A stretch of DNA of 64,000 bases from Vibrio azureus (GTDB taxonomy: Bacteria; Pseudomonadota; Gammaproteobacteria; Enterobacterales; Vibrionaceae). The DNA lies in NCBI RefSeq assembly GCF_002849855.1, contig NZ_CP018617.1, positions 124,001 to 188,000 on the forward strand. The letters are read 5' to 3'. Under the pieces are notes generated by a model. That model was not told where the DNA came from and searched no databases. It saw only the letters and a program-made list of their open reading frames with translations. Positions 33,766 through 42,513 of the stretch are shown piece by piece (position 1 is the first letter of the stretch; each line of letters begins with the position of its first letter). The translations under genes and the position numbers were made by a program.

Positions 33766-36306
33766 TTAAACGCAGTTTACCGGGCCAGTCTCTTTCCAAA
33801 CGCCCCATTCACCTGATTTTGCCGGATCGTCTCCTTGAGTCCACCACTTGGCTTCCCATGTTTTTCCAGCATGGGTTACCGTATCGCCTCCATTATAAAT
33901 GGTGTTCGGATCCCATGCGTTTTGGCAAGTATCGCCTCCACTAGTGTGCTTGTTTACGGTTACGGCTGCACTCGCAGAAGACGTTGCTTGACCATCACTG
34001 ACACTGACGGTGAACTCAAGAACAGTATCTTGTGTGTATTCATCAGCAGTGAAGGTCACGATGGCACCATTAACTTCAGCAACAATGTTGGACGGAACTG
34101 ACCAAGTAAAAGTGAGTGAGTCACTGTCAGCATCACTCGAAGCTGAAGCATCGAGGATAACGACATCACCAGCGTTGACGGTTGCTGGTGCAGAAACCTG
34201 AGCAATTGGTGCGTTGTTAGGTGGCTCGGTAGTGCCTTCTGGTGTCACAATCACAGTGACAAGGTCAGAAGCTTGCGCACCTTCGTTATCTGTCACTGTA
34301 AGTTTGAAGGTCAATGATTCTTCAACGGTTACTTTGGTCGCTTCAAAACTAGATGTTGCGCTATTAGCATCAAGTAACGGCATGCTATTACCTGAAACTT
34401 GTTCCCACAAATAGCTTTCGATGGTCCCATCGCTATCCTTTGAGCTACTACCATCTAAGGTGACACGAGCCGGTCCGACAACCGTTTGATCTGCTCCAGC
34501 ATTGGCCACAGGATTACGGTTAGGAGGGATTACGACACCACCTGCCATGCTTTCATGCATCGCATTGAGAATATCACCATTATCGGCGTCAATTTCCCAA
34601 GAGAATAACCCTGCAAGGCCTAATGTTTTCGCGTAGTTGCCTTTAGCAAGAATTGAGCGATGATCGTCAAAGGTAATAAGCTGACCCGTTGAACGGTTCC
34701 AAACCCAAGGTGCTTCGGCTTGTGCGTCATAACCGTATTCATAACCGTTGATTCCGGTGTTATTCTCACCAAGCATGTAGGACTTTATGCCTTTATAATC
34801 GATCACCCCATCTTCCCAGACGCCCTGTGCTTCGCTGCCTTTCAGTTTTCCTGTAGCAATGCCTGTCATTGGATCATCTGGCGTTGTTAATGTGTCTGGT
34901 GTTACACCTTCCCAACCTCTACCATACATGGCTGCGCCGAGTACGAGTTTATTGGCGGGAACGCCTTGAGCGAGAAGTAACTGTATGCCGTTATCAGAAG
35001 TGTAGGCTGGGCCTTTATATTTCTCGCCGTTTTCGTCTGTACCGCTGCCATCACATTGGCCAGGGCGCATGAACGTACCACAATATAGAGCGGTTTGATG
35101 CCCAGGGACATTGTTCCAACCGCCATAAAAATCGTAAGTCATGGCGAAAATATAATCCATATACTGAACGGCGTCAGCATAGTCTACATCTTCAATTTTG
35201 TCGTAGCCAACTCCGATAGCGGAAGTCAGCTCATAGGTTCTGCCTGTTTCTAATTCCAGCTCATCGAGCATAGCTCGCAATTCACGCATCAAGGCGATAT
35301 AAGCGGGGCCATCGTTGATTGGATCACCTTTGTCTGCAGCGGCACCTCCACCACCAGGGAATTCCCAGTCAATATCGACGCCATCATAAAACTTCCAAGT
35401 TTTTAGGAATTTTTTTACCGAGGCGACGAAAATGTCACGCTTAGGCTTGTCAACGAAATCGTAGAAGGGATCAGAGAGTGTCCAGCCCCCAATCGATGGT
35501 AGGATTTTTAAATCAGGATTACGTTGTTTTAACGCCATCAGCATGGCGTAGTTGCCTTTAATAGGTGTGCTGTATTCATGACCCGCTTGTTTGAAGCTCT
35601 TTTGATAGGCAGCCCATGGGTCATGAATGACAACTTCATAATCATTGACACCACGACATGCGGTTTGCAGGGCATTAAAACTGTTACCGCCAACTTCTTT
35701 AAGTGACTCGTTAGGACCGCAAACAGGGATAAAACCGTAAATAATATGGGTTAAGTTATCAACAGGCAGATTATCGACGGTGTAATCTCTACCATAGATG
35801 CCCCATTCAACAAAATAAGTCCCCATTACAATACTTGGATCGGTGTTGTAAGTTTTATTGTTTGGATCAATGTTCATAGCCAGCGGTTTCAAGTGAGAAC
35901 CATCTGTATCAGCGATAGTGATTTCGACAGGAGCGCTTTTCGAACAGCCGGATTGATCACAGGCCTCGATTTCTAACTGGTAAAGTCCGCCTTGCTGATA
36001 TTCAAATGAAGCGGTGGTTTGACTTCCTTTAATTGCTCCTGTTGCGACTTTTGCCCCATCAAAATAGACATTATAAGTGTCGCCAGTTTTACCGCTCCAT
36101 TGATTAAACTTGATATTAATTTTCGCTTTTTCATGGTAGGTAACCATGTCGTTATAGCCAGATGTGGTCTCCATAGCTAACTCAATCTTTGAAAATTGAA
36201 GGTTATTGGAGCCATACATATCAATGCTTGGTGCGGTTGGTGCTGCATTGGCAGCTCCTGTAAGTGCTAGAGTAATCCCTACTGCACATAGATTAAATCT
36301 AATCAT
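33766..36306 (-). CDS. chiA: Secreted chitinase A (GH18)
   Basis: An 846-aa exported enzyme cleaving chitin, near-identical in plan to Vibrio harveyi ChiA. Signal peptide 1-21; N-terminal chitin-guiding fibronectin-like domain (PSIDMYGSNNLQFSKIELAM); GH18 barrel with DGVDIDWEFPG, catalytic Glu at about 315; then a Tyr/Asp-rich insertion domain. Two PKD/cadherin-like repeats follow (about 600-790: NPVANAGADQTVVGP and NAPIAQVSAPATVNAG). A C-terminal CBM5/12-type chitin-binding domain ends in WKETGPVNCV. It feeds nagB-type amino-sugar catabolism. A 9-bp dyad lies 60-90 bp upstream of the start. Confidence 0.96.
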   Translation of the reverse strand: MIRFNLCAVGITLALTGAANAAPTAPSIDMYGSNNLQFSKIELAMETTSGYNDMVTYHEKAKINIKFNQWSGKTGDTYNVYFDGAKVATGAIKGSQTTASFEYQQGGLYQLEIEACDQSGCSKSAPVEITIADTDGSHLKPLAMNIDPNNKTYNTDPSIVMGTYFVEWGIYGRDYTVDNLPVDNLTHIIYGFIPVCGPNESLKEVGGNSFNALQTACRGVNDYEVVIHDPWAAYQKSFKQAGHEYSTPIKGNYAMLMALKQRNPDLKILPSIGGWTLSDPFYDFVDKPKRDIFVASVKKFLKTWKFYDGVDIDWEFPGGGGAAADKGDPINDGPAYIALMRELRAMLDELELETGRTYELTSAIGVGYDKIEDVDYADAVQYMDYIFAMTYDFYGGWNNVPGHQTALYCGTFMRPGQCDGSGTDENGEKYKGPAYTSDNGIQLLLAQGVPANKLVLGAAMYGRGWEGVTPDTLTTPDDPMTGIATGKLKGSEAQGVWEDGVIDYKGIKSYMLGENNTGINGYEYGYDAQAEAPWVWNRSTGQLITFDDHRSILAKGNYAKTLGLAGLFSWEIDADNGDILNAMHESMAGGVVIPPNRNPVANAGADQTVVGPARVTLDGSSSKDSDGTIESYLWEQVSGNSMPLLDANSATSSFEATKVTVEESLTFKLTVTDNEGAQASDLVTVIVTPEGTTEPPNNAPIAQVSAPATVNAGDVVILDASASSDADSDSLTFTWSVPSNIVAEVNGAIVTFTADEYTQDTVLEFTVSVSDGQATSSASAAVTVNKHTSGGDTCQNAWDPNTIYNGGDTVTHAGKTWEAKWWTQGDDPAKSGEWGVWKETGPVNCV

Positions 36307-36367
36307 AACTTCTCTCTCAACTCTGGGTCCATGTCCGTTAGTTAAGGGACATAAGCTGCTTTTACTG

Positions 36368-36398
36368 CGTCATTTACGTTTTGTTTACATAAATGACG
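36368..36398. promoter_or_regulatory. 9-bp dyad upstream of chiA
   Basis: CGTCATTTA and TAAATGACG, with a 13-nt centre, 62-92 bp before the chiA start. It could be a regulator site or a hairpin in the 5' leader. A run of about 11 T then 9 A follows at 36427-36447. The rest of the 36307-36688 gap shows nothing clear. Confidence 0.45.
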
Positions 36399-36688
36399 AA
36401 AGCATCACTTTGAGCATTTCAGAAACTTTTTTTTTTTCAAAAAAAAATAAATCAAGATTAGACAGCTTTATCCAAAAACCGCATAAATTCGACATGGAAT
36501 TGCATAAAAATGACGTATTGAGCCAAGTATCTATAAATAATTGGCGTTGAATCCAGTCATGGTTTGCTTTTTTGTTAATTGGGTGTGGTAGTTTTGGGTT
36601 TTAGTTGTTGATAGTGTGTGTCTTGAGTGTAGACATCGTTAATTCTCTCAATCACTGTGCAGTGACTAGAGCCTGATCGTTGTCACTC

Positions 36689-37186
36689 CTACTGAGCACT
36701 GAAGTGTTCGCTGAGGGCAGCTCGACGTTGAACTTGTGAGCTTGAGGCGGAATCTACCTTAGCATCTTGCTCACTTTTTAGAGTAAAACGCTGTCGAGGG
36801 AGAGGGGGGGTAATTCGATGAAGTTGAGGAGAAACATAAGACCCAGATAGCTTATAGATTGACTCCCCTATACTGTGGTTAATGGTGATGAATGTACCGT
36901 CAAAGTCAAACTGTGTAGCAATGAGCCGATCATTACGAAACACGCCCTCTGGGCTGAGAGTGAGTCTTTCTGTTTGGGAAGGAGGGGCATCTATTTCTAC
37001 CCATTGGCCATAAACATTGTTTGGAGCAATAAAGTTGGAATATGCGCCTATCCCCACCTTAAGAATTGCAGCGATGACAAGACAGAAGATGACAACACCG
37101 AGCATTTTCCAATAATACGGCTGTTTGTTACTTGAAAGAGAATGCAAGTAAGGTTTCGATTCTGCTTTGTGCGTAGCTCTTGTCAT
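36689..37186 (-). CDS. DUF2850-type membrane-anchored protein
   Basis: A 165-aa protein starting MTRATHKAES at ATG 37186. One membrane helix lies at about residues 28-50 (MLGVVIFCLVIAAILKVGIG). A periplasmic domain follows with NNVYGQWVEIDAP, LTLSPEGVFRNDRLIATQF and FDFDGTFITINHSIGESIY, the pattern I know from DUF2850 in Vibrio. Function is unknown. It is a single gene. Confidence 0.75.
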   Translation of the reverse strand: MTRATHKAESKPYLHSLSSNKQPYYWKMLGVVIFCLVIAAILKVGIGAYSNFIAPNNVYGQWVEIDAPPSQTERLTLSPEGVFRNDRLIATQFDFDGTFITINHSIGESIYKLSGSYVSPQLHRITPPLPRQRFTLKSEQDAKVDSASSSQVQRRAALSEHFSAQ

Positions 37187-37210
37187 GGGCGACCTACTGA
37201 CTTTTGTTGT

Positions 37211-37265
37211 TATACCCAAGTAACCTCCCTATGTTTGATTCAGTGTATCTGAGGTTACTTGGATG
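37211..37265. repeat. Interspersed palindromic repeat, copy 14 (full element)
   Basis: Arms TATACCCAAGTAACCTCC and TCTGAGGTTACTTGGATGT around TATGTTTGATTCAGTGTA. The rest of the 37187-37632 gap is AT-rich and should hold the cytolysin operon promoter; none is certain. Confidence 0.75.
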
Positions 37266-37632
37266 TATGTTTAAAAGCTTCTGCCTAAAAGGCAACGAAT
37301 CTTTCTTTTACCATCTGTAATTTATGATCTTTGCCGTGTTTTTCTATCACAGTCAACGTTGTTGATAAAAGCATAGTCAATAACTAGCCATTGAGCTCGT
37401 TGAGTATTGATTCAAAATGGCTTTAGTATGTAAGCAGGTATTACTATGGTAAAGCTTTATTCACTGCCATTATTTCAAAACTATAATTATTTAGATACAA
37501 CTGGAATAAACGAATGGCTTTTAAATTATTTATTAGAGTTAATGGCTGGTAATTAATGATTGTTTACAATTTTTATTTGCTTGGGTAATATTAAAACTAC
37601 AATTTAATAATTTTATTTATTTGAGTGTTAAC

Positions 37633-38109
37633 GTGAAGAATCGCATAAAGTTAAATGTCCTATTGTTAATTTCTTTTCTATCATCAGGAGTGTCCAATGC
37701 GCATGTATATACGATTGGGGAGTTTAGCTCATTGATAGAATATGCATGGCCTACTTTCGAAGAATCTAATTCTATTTATATGGGAAGAATGAAAGATGAA
37801 GATATACTTTATGTTAATCTACATAACATTTCATTTATTGATGTAATCTCAGTATACAAAGAGATTGAAAATGGTCATAGCTTACTACTGGACATGTCAG
37901 ATATAGAGCTTAATGAAAAGAGAGTGATTATGTCTCAGCAGTTAATTAAATTTGGCTTAGATGCCCCACTTATTGCTTTTAATAAAAAAAATACAGATAG
38001 TAGCTTTTATAACATTTCGGTATCTATGGAAGATAAGAAAAATGTGATACGAAAAAGCATTGCTTATGTGGTTTCAAAGATTTCTAAAGCAGGTGAAGAA
38101 AATGAGTAA
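37633..38109 (+). CDS. VvhB-like cytolysin accessory protein
   Basis: A 158-aa exported protein with signal peptide MKNRIKLNVLLLISFLSS ending near NAHVY. It stands directly before the cytolysin gene and overlaps it by 8 nt, as vvhB does before vvhA in V. vulnificus, where VvhB is thought to help maturation or export. The start is uncertain: GTG 37633 gives the best signal peptide; TTG 37621 is in frame. Base composition is very AT-rich. The call rests on synteny and size; no motif is diagnostic. Confidence 0.7.
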   Translation: MKNRIKLNVLLLISFLSSGVSNAHVYTIGEFSSLIEYAWPTFEESNSIYMGRMKDEDILYVNLHNISFIDVISVYKEIENGHSLLLDMSDIELNEKRVIMSQQLIKFGLDAPLIAFNKKNTDSSFYNISVSMEDKKNVIRKSIAYVVSKISKAGEENE

Positions 38110-39499
38110 AAAATTGTTTTCAATAGCATTTATTTCTTATGTTATTTTTTCTAGTCAAGCTATTGCTGAACCCTATATACCCATATTTAAAAAAGGGGTT
38201 TATGTTACTAAGCATGGTTTGGAGTGTGTTTTTGATAAAAGCTTTAAAGCTGATTATGGAAAAGTTGATCTCTGTAATGCCAATGCGTCAGTCGATGTTC
38301 GATTTGAGATTGCACAAATGCGCTCTGTTTTTAATAATGCTAATGGTGAATCAACAGAAAATAAAAAATATGTCAGTTTTATTGTTGGTGATAACTCCGG
38401 AGCAGGCATACACGTGAGTGATAGAGTTGTTCAAGAGCATACTCGTTTTACGAGTTGGACGGAACGTGATGACTTTATTGGTGGTTTTGCAAGAGAATAT
38501 GGCATCTCTGTAGAGCCTATCGCAGGTTATACTCCGTCCATTTATAAACAGTTTCCATTAAACGAAAATAAAAATTACCAACATCGAGATACGACGGGCT
38601 TTACTATTGGCATTAATGGCAGTATTAAAGCAGATATAGGTGAGTTCGGACCTAAGTTTTCTCCTGAAGTAAGTGGTTCTTACACTTATACCAATAAAAA
38701 GACAATCGTATATAACACTAGTGACTATAAGATTGTTAATTTAACCAATCATGCAAAGTTTGAAGTAAAATACGTTTATGATGTTAATCTTTGTAACTCA
38801 ACGCTCGGTGGTCGGGGGCTTTATGATTGTTCATGGAAAGATGTATTGTGGGGCAGCAGTTTTGTCCATGACCTAAAAAAGATTAACCCTGTTGCCTATG
38901 CAAACTTTCATCCAAAAATGGAGTTAATTTACGAAGCACCTGCGGATGAAATTGGTACAACGCACTTTGAAATTACGGTTTTCGTCGCACCACAAATTAT
39001 TTATGGCAATGTCAGCTATGATGGGTTTAGCCAAAAAGCCTCTGCAGAACTAGTCAATACTCATCATTATTTAATTAAGGCTAATGTGGTCATTGATTGG
39101 GGGCATCCTCTATTTGAACCAGAAGCACATGTTTACTTACAAACACTAGAAAGTAATGACAAATGCCTTACGGTAAAGAATGAGGAAGTGCTCTTATCGC
39201 AGTGTAATGGTAACTGGGATCAAACATGGGGTCTGGATAATTATCAACGTTATAAAAGCCGCTCAGGGCATGATCTATGCCTTAGCGTTCAGGATGATAA
39301 ATCCCTTGCCATTGAGCAATGCTCTTTTGCCATGAATCAGAAATGGTATTGGGAAGGAGAGCAATTATTGAGCCGCTTTATTGATGGTAGTGGTGAGCAG
39401 TATGGTCTTAATGCTTCTTCGGGTCGATTGAATGTGGTACCTGTTAATGGTGAAAAGGCTTTAACGCGATTTATGCCTGCTTTAGCCAAGATTGACTAA
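38102..39499 (+). CDS. VvhA-type pore-forming cytolysin with beta-trefoil lectin
   Basis: A 465-aa secreted haemolysin homologous to V. vulnificus VvhA. Signal peptide about 1-22 (ends SQAIAEP). The leukocidin-type domain (about 60-330) has GYTPSIYKQFPLNENKNYQ followed by HRDTTGFTIGINGSI, and FHPKMELIYEAPADEIGT. VDWGHPLFEPEAHVYLQ-type linker is seen as VIDWGHPLFEPEAHVYLQT. One beta-trefoil lectin (about 345-465) has QTW and QKW remnants. It forms beta-barrel pores in eukaryotic membranes. ATG 38102 overlaps the vvhB-like gene and has AGGTGAAG before it. It is AT-rich relative to neighbours. Confidence 0.93.
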   Translation: MSKKLFSIAFISYVIFSSQAIAEPYIPIFKKGVYVTKHGLECVFDKSFKADYGKVDLCNANASVDVRFEIAQMRSVFNNANGESTENKKYVSFIVGDNSGAGIHVSDRVVQEHTRFTSWTERDDFIGGFAREYGISVEPIAGYTPSIYKQFPLNENKNYQHRDTTGFTIGINGSIKADIGEFGPKFSPEVSGSYTYTNKKTIVYNTSDYKIVNLTNHAKFEVKYVYDVNLCNSTLGGRGLYDCSWKDVLWGSSFVHDLKKINPVAYANFHPKMELIYEAPADEIGTTHFEITVFVAPQIIYGNVSYDGFSQKASAELVNTHHYLIKANVVIDWGHPLFEPEAHVYLQTLESNDKCLTVKNEEVLLSQCNGNWDQTWGLDNYQRYKSRSGHDLCLSVQDDKSLAIEQCSFAMNQKWYWEGEQLLSRFIDGSGEQYGLNASSGRLNVVPVNGEKALTRFMPALAKID

Positions 39500-39528
39500 G
39501 TTAATTTTAGAATTGTCGTCTTGTAATA

Positions 39529-39582
39529 TTGACCCAAGTCATCTCAAGTTGAAGACTGTAACTTGAGGTGACTTGGGTATAT
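39529..39582. repeat. Interspersed palindromic repeat, copy 15 (full element)
   Basis: Arms TGACCCAAGTCATCTCAAGT and ACTTGAGGTGACTTGGGTAT around TGAAGACTGTA. A well-kept hairpin, 30 nt after the cytolysin stop; it may also terminate transcription. Confidence 0.75.
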
Positions 39583-39603
39583 TAACGATTATAAATCAAT
39601 AAA

Positions 39604-39990
39604 TTAGTCGTTCTTTTCTTTGCCGTAAACACGGACTCCGGCTTTTGAACCTTTAGAATTGCCATAAACATCAATGTTTTTTACACAGCGGCGGTAGCCA
39701 AAATAGCGCCAATCCGTGGTGTGGTCTTTCTTAAGATCACGATGAAAATGGATAGTTTGTTCTTCACCATTTTGAAATTTCACTACCGCTTTTCTCAACT
39801 CTAGATTTTTCTCAGCTTTGATCTTTATAGCGTTAGTATTGCGACACACAATCATAGGGATCTTGGCTGCTAGGTTACCGTGCTCAAGCAGAATAGTGCG
39901 TCCAAGGGTAAACTTATCGTCAGCATGTGCAGGTGCAATCATTGTAGTGGCAGCAAGCGCTGTTGCTAATAAAGTCGTGATTAATTTCAT
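39604..39990 (-). CDS. DUF2541-like exported protein
   Basis: A 128-aa protein from ATG 39990, with signal peptide MKLITTLLATALAATTMIA ending near AHA-DD. The mature part is a small basic beta-rich domain with VKFQNGEEQTIHFHRDL and a Cys pair (IVCRNTN, RRCVKNI), resembling DUF2541. Function unknown. It is convergent with the cytolysin gene. The family call is from pattern only. Confidence 0.65.
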   Translation of the reverse strand: MKLITTLLATALAATTMIAPAHADDKFTLGRTILLEHGNLAAKIPMIVCRNTNAIKIKAEKNLELRKAVVKFQNGEEQTIHFHRDLKKDHTTDWRYFGYRRCVKNIDVYGNSKGSKAGVRVYGKEKND

Positions 39991-40106
39991 TCGGGTGTAT
40001 AACCTCAATAAAGGACAAAGGTGCAAAATGATATGCGTGTTAATGAGCATATCTGGTGGGCGTATTTTTTTACAGAATGAAGACTTTGATAGTGATTTAG
40101 ATCAAT

Positions 40107-40270
40107 ATATACCCAAGTAACCTCAAGATGCTATGTTCAGCGAGATGACCTTAGCTCTCAGGCGCGGTAACGATACGAATATATAGTCGTTCTACATTGA
40201 AAATCGTTAACAAAGTCTGAGAATTAGGTCGCTCGCCCTTTGGGAGCGTGTCACTGAGCCGACTTCTTGC
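40107..40270. repeat. Interspersed repeat, copy 16, long version
   Basis: TATACCCAAGTAACCTCAAG, then CAGCGAGATGACC and CTCTCAGGCGCGGTAACGAT, a stretch related to 42450-42490. It ends with CCCTTTGGGAGCGTGTCACT as in copy 1. Confidence 0.6.
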
Positions 40271-40344
40271 ATCAGATAACCGTTCTTCTTACAAAAATAA
40301 GGAATAGAATACTATTCCGCTTCGTTGTCTTCCTTGAATCCGAC

Positions 40345-40391
40345 TCAGTGACCTCGCTCTGAATCAAGCATTTTTAAGTCACTTGGATATG
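40345..40391. repeat. Interspersed palindromic repeat, copy 17
   Basis: CAGTGACCTCGCTCTGAATC then AAGCATTTTTAAGTCACTTGG. The 39991-40586 gap is filled mainly by such repeats; no gene is seen in it. Confidence 0.65.
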
Positions 40392-40586
40392 GAGTATGGT
40401 GATGTCACTGATCCTCTCATGAAATTCGCATTTTTCCTTATAATCTTTACACTGGGTTATAAGTATCTTGATATTACTTGAGGGATTAGAATATTATAAT
40501 ATGTAATTATATGAATTTAATCTAAATTTTAGTAGTGCTTACTACCAAAACTTATCATATACCCAAACATAACAACGGAGTTGGTC

Positions 40587-42359
40587 GTGAAAAAATTATT
40601 ATTAGCTATTTCTATTGGTGCAGCAGCTGCGGGAGTAGGTTACTGGTACCAAAATCAAGATCCAAAGAGTGCTGAAACAGACTTGCTACTCTCGCAAGTG
40701 CCAGCAGATACCTTAGCTCTTTCATATTTAACTCAACCAATTGACCACTATGACTATGCAAATGCTTTTGGGTATACCCGTCAGCAACCAATGGCTGATC
40801 TATTTGTGGGTCAGCAGTTGACGCCTGGGCAAGAGTTTCTCATTAACTTTATCGATGCTTATATGTCTGCATCAACGTCTCCAGAATCACTGAAATCATT
40901 TTTAGGTACCGGCGATCTGGTTAACCCCGTCTTGTATACAGTAGGTATGGTCCCTGTGTACAAACTACCACTCGAAAACCCTGCTGCTTTTTGGCAAACA
41001 GTAGATAAGCAAGAAGCGCTTTCTAATGTTAAGCATGAAATGGTCAAACTCGAATCGGTGGAATATCGTCGTTACACGCTAATAGAATCAACCTCTGATG
41101 CAACTGACCCAGCTGATGCTGTTGATGTAAATGAGACCAAAGAAATTAATTTAGCTGTTGGTGTGGTTGATAATGTGTTGACCGTCACGCTGGATATTCC
41201 AAGTCTTGGTGCGGAAAACCCACTCAAAACAGCTTTTGGATTGACCAAGCCCAAAATGAGTATCTTAGATACTGAGCGCTTAACAGAGTTACAAGATCAA
41301 TATGGCGAGCAGAACAACGCATTTATGTTTGTGGACTTTCGTCAGATTGTTGAGGGTTTAACATCTTCAGATGGTAACAGAATGGCTCGTCAAATGATGA
41401 CATTGGACATTGCCTCTAAATTGGAAAAAGCTCGCGCTCCAGAATGCCATAACGAACTTTCTCAGATCGCTGCTAACTGGCCACAAATGGTCGCTTACTC
41501 ACAATATGAAGTTGAAAAAGGCGAAGCAAGTATGAAAGGAGGCGTTACGTTTGAATCAAATAACCAAGCGATTCTTGGTGCACTCCAATCGATTCGTGGC
41601 GTTGTGAGCAATTCTCACACCAATAACAGCATGTTTGGTGTGTCGTTAGGTATAGATGCTGTTGCTCTCGCTTCTGCTGTCGGTGAGATCTGGAGTGATT
41701 TGACGATGCCAAGCTACCAGTGTAGCTTTTTAGCTAAAGCTCAGCAGGGGCTTAATCAGCAGAACCCATCTCTCGCGGTGAGCATGGGTTCTGGTATGGT
41801 TCAAGGTTTAAAAGGTGTCGGTATTGAAATGTTTGGGATTGATGTTGATACCAGTGGACCGAACGGCCTTGAATTAGGTCAACTTGATGCCATCATTTCA
41901 GTGGCAGCGGATAACCCAAGCAAGTTATTAAATATGTTACAGGGATTGGCGCCGAATTTACCACAAGTCACTATTAAGCCAGACAATAAGCCAGTAAATA
42001 TTGGTGAGATGTTGCAGGCTTATACTGGTAAGCCAATGGATATTTATCTTCGCCTAAACAACGAACACCTTGCGTTGTATCATGGAGAGAATGCAGAGAA
42101 AGTCAGTGAAGAAGTGATGAAGCAGCCTCTTACTGCGAATGGCTTGATGAAGTTTTCTTTAGATACGACTCGTATGCTAGAAGTGATGGAATCCGCTGCA
42201 AAAATCACGGGTGAGCCTGTTCCTGAAGACATTCTTATGAGTTTGCAGAGTCAGTTAGTTGCAGACTTTTCGTTTGATGTAAATGCGAAAGGGCTTCAAT
42301 TTGATTTCTCTTATCAGGGTTCTATTCAGCCACCAGTAAAAGTTGCTCAGCAACAGTAA
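40587..42359 (+). CDS. Conserved Vibrio-type envelope protein of unknown function
   Basis: A 590-aa protein starting at GTG 40587, six bases after CGGAG; TTG 40581 abuts that site and is less likely. One N-terminal helix (KLLLAISIGAAAAGVGYWY) acts as a signal anchor. The large soluble part opens LLLSQVPADTLALSYLTQPI, a phrase seen in proteins with DUF3352-like folds. It has few Cys and no catalytic motif that I recognise. It is a single gene with its own terminator. Confidence 0.75.
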   Translation: MKKLLLAISIGAAAAGVGYWYQNQDPKSAETDLLLSQVPADTLALSYLTQPIDHYDYANAFGYTRQQPMADLFVGQQLTPGQEFLINFIDAYMSASTSPESLKSFLGTGDLVNPVLYTVGMVPVYKLPLENPAAFWQTVDKQEALSNVKHEMVKLESVEYRRYTLIESTSDATDPADAVDVNETKEINLAVGVVDNVLTVTLDIPSLGAENPLKTAFGLTKPKMSILDTERLTELQDQYGEQNNAFMFVDFRQIVEGLTSSDGNRMARQMMTLDIASKLEKARAPECHNELSQIAANWPQMVAYSQYEVEKGEASMKGGVTFESNNQAILGALQSIRGVVSNSHTNNSMFGVSLGIDAVALASAVGEIWSDLTMPSYQCSFLAKAQQGLNQQNPSLAVSMGSGMVQGLKGVGIEMFGIDVDTSGPNGLELGQLDAIISVAADNPSKLLNMLQGLAPNLPQVTIKPDNKPVNIGEMLQAYTGKPMDIYLRLNNEHLALYHGENAEKVSEEVMKQPLTANGLMKFSLDTTRMLEVMESAAKITGEPVPEDILMSLQSQLVADFSFDVNAKGLQFDFSYQGSIQPPVKVAQQQ

Positions 42360-42384
42360 AGTAGAAATGTAAGAGCATAATGAT

Positions 42385-42416
42385 AAAGCGACAAAAAGGT
42401 CGCTTTATCTTTTTAT
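42385..42416 (+). terminator. Terminator of the 590-aa protein gene
   Basis: AAAGCGAC-AAAAAG-GTCGCTTT followed by ATCTTTTT. Confidence 0.88.
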
Positions 42417-42417
42417 A

Positions 42418-42500
42418 TCATACCCAAGTGACCGCTCAACAAGACTGCCTGAGTTCTCAAGCACGGCAATGATATCGTAGATATAGTGGTTGAGATTCTA
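42418..42500. repeat. Interspersed repeat, copy 18, long version
   Basis: ATACCCAAGTGACCGCTCAA followed by CTGCCTGAGTTCTCAAGCAC and a GGTTGAGATTCTAG end. It matches the middle of copy 16 in order. Confidence 0.55.
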
Positions 42501-42513
42501 GTCTCTAATATCT

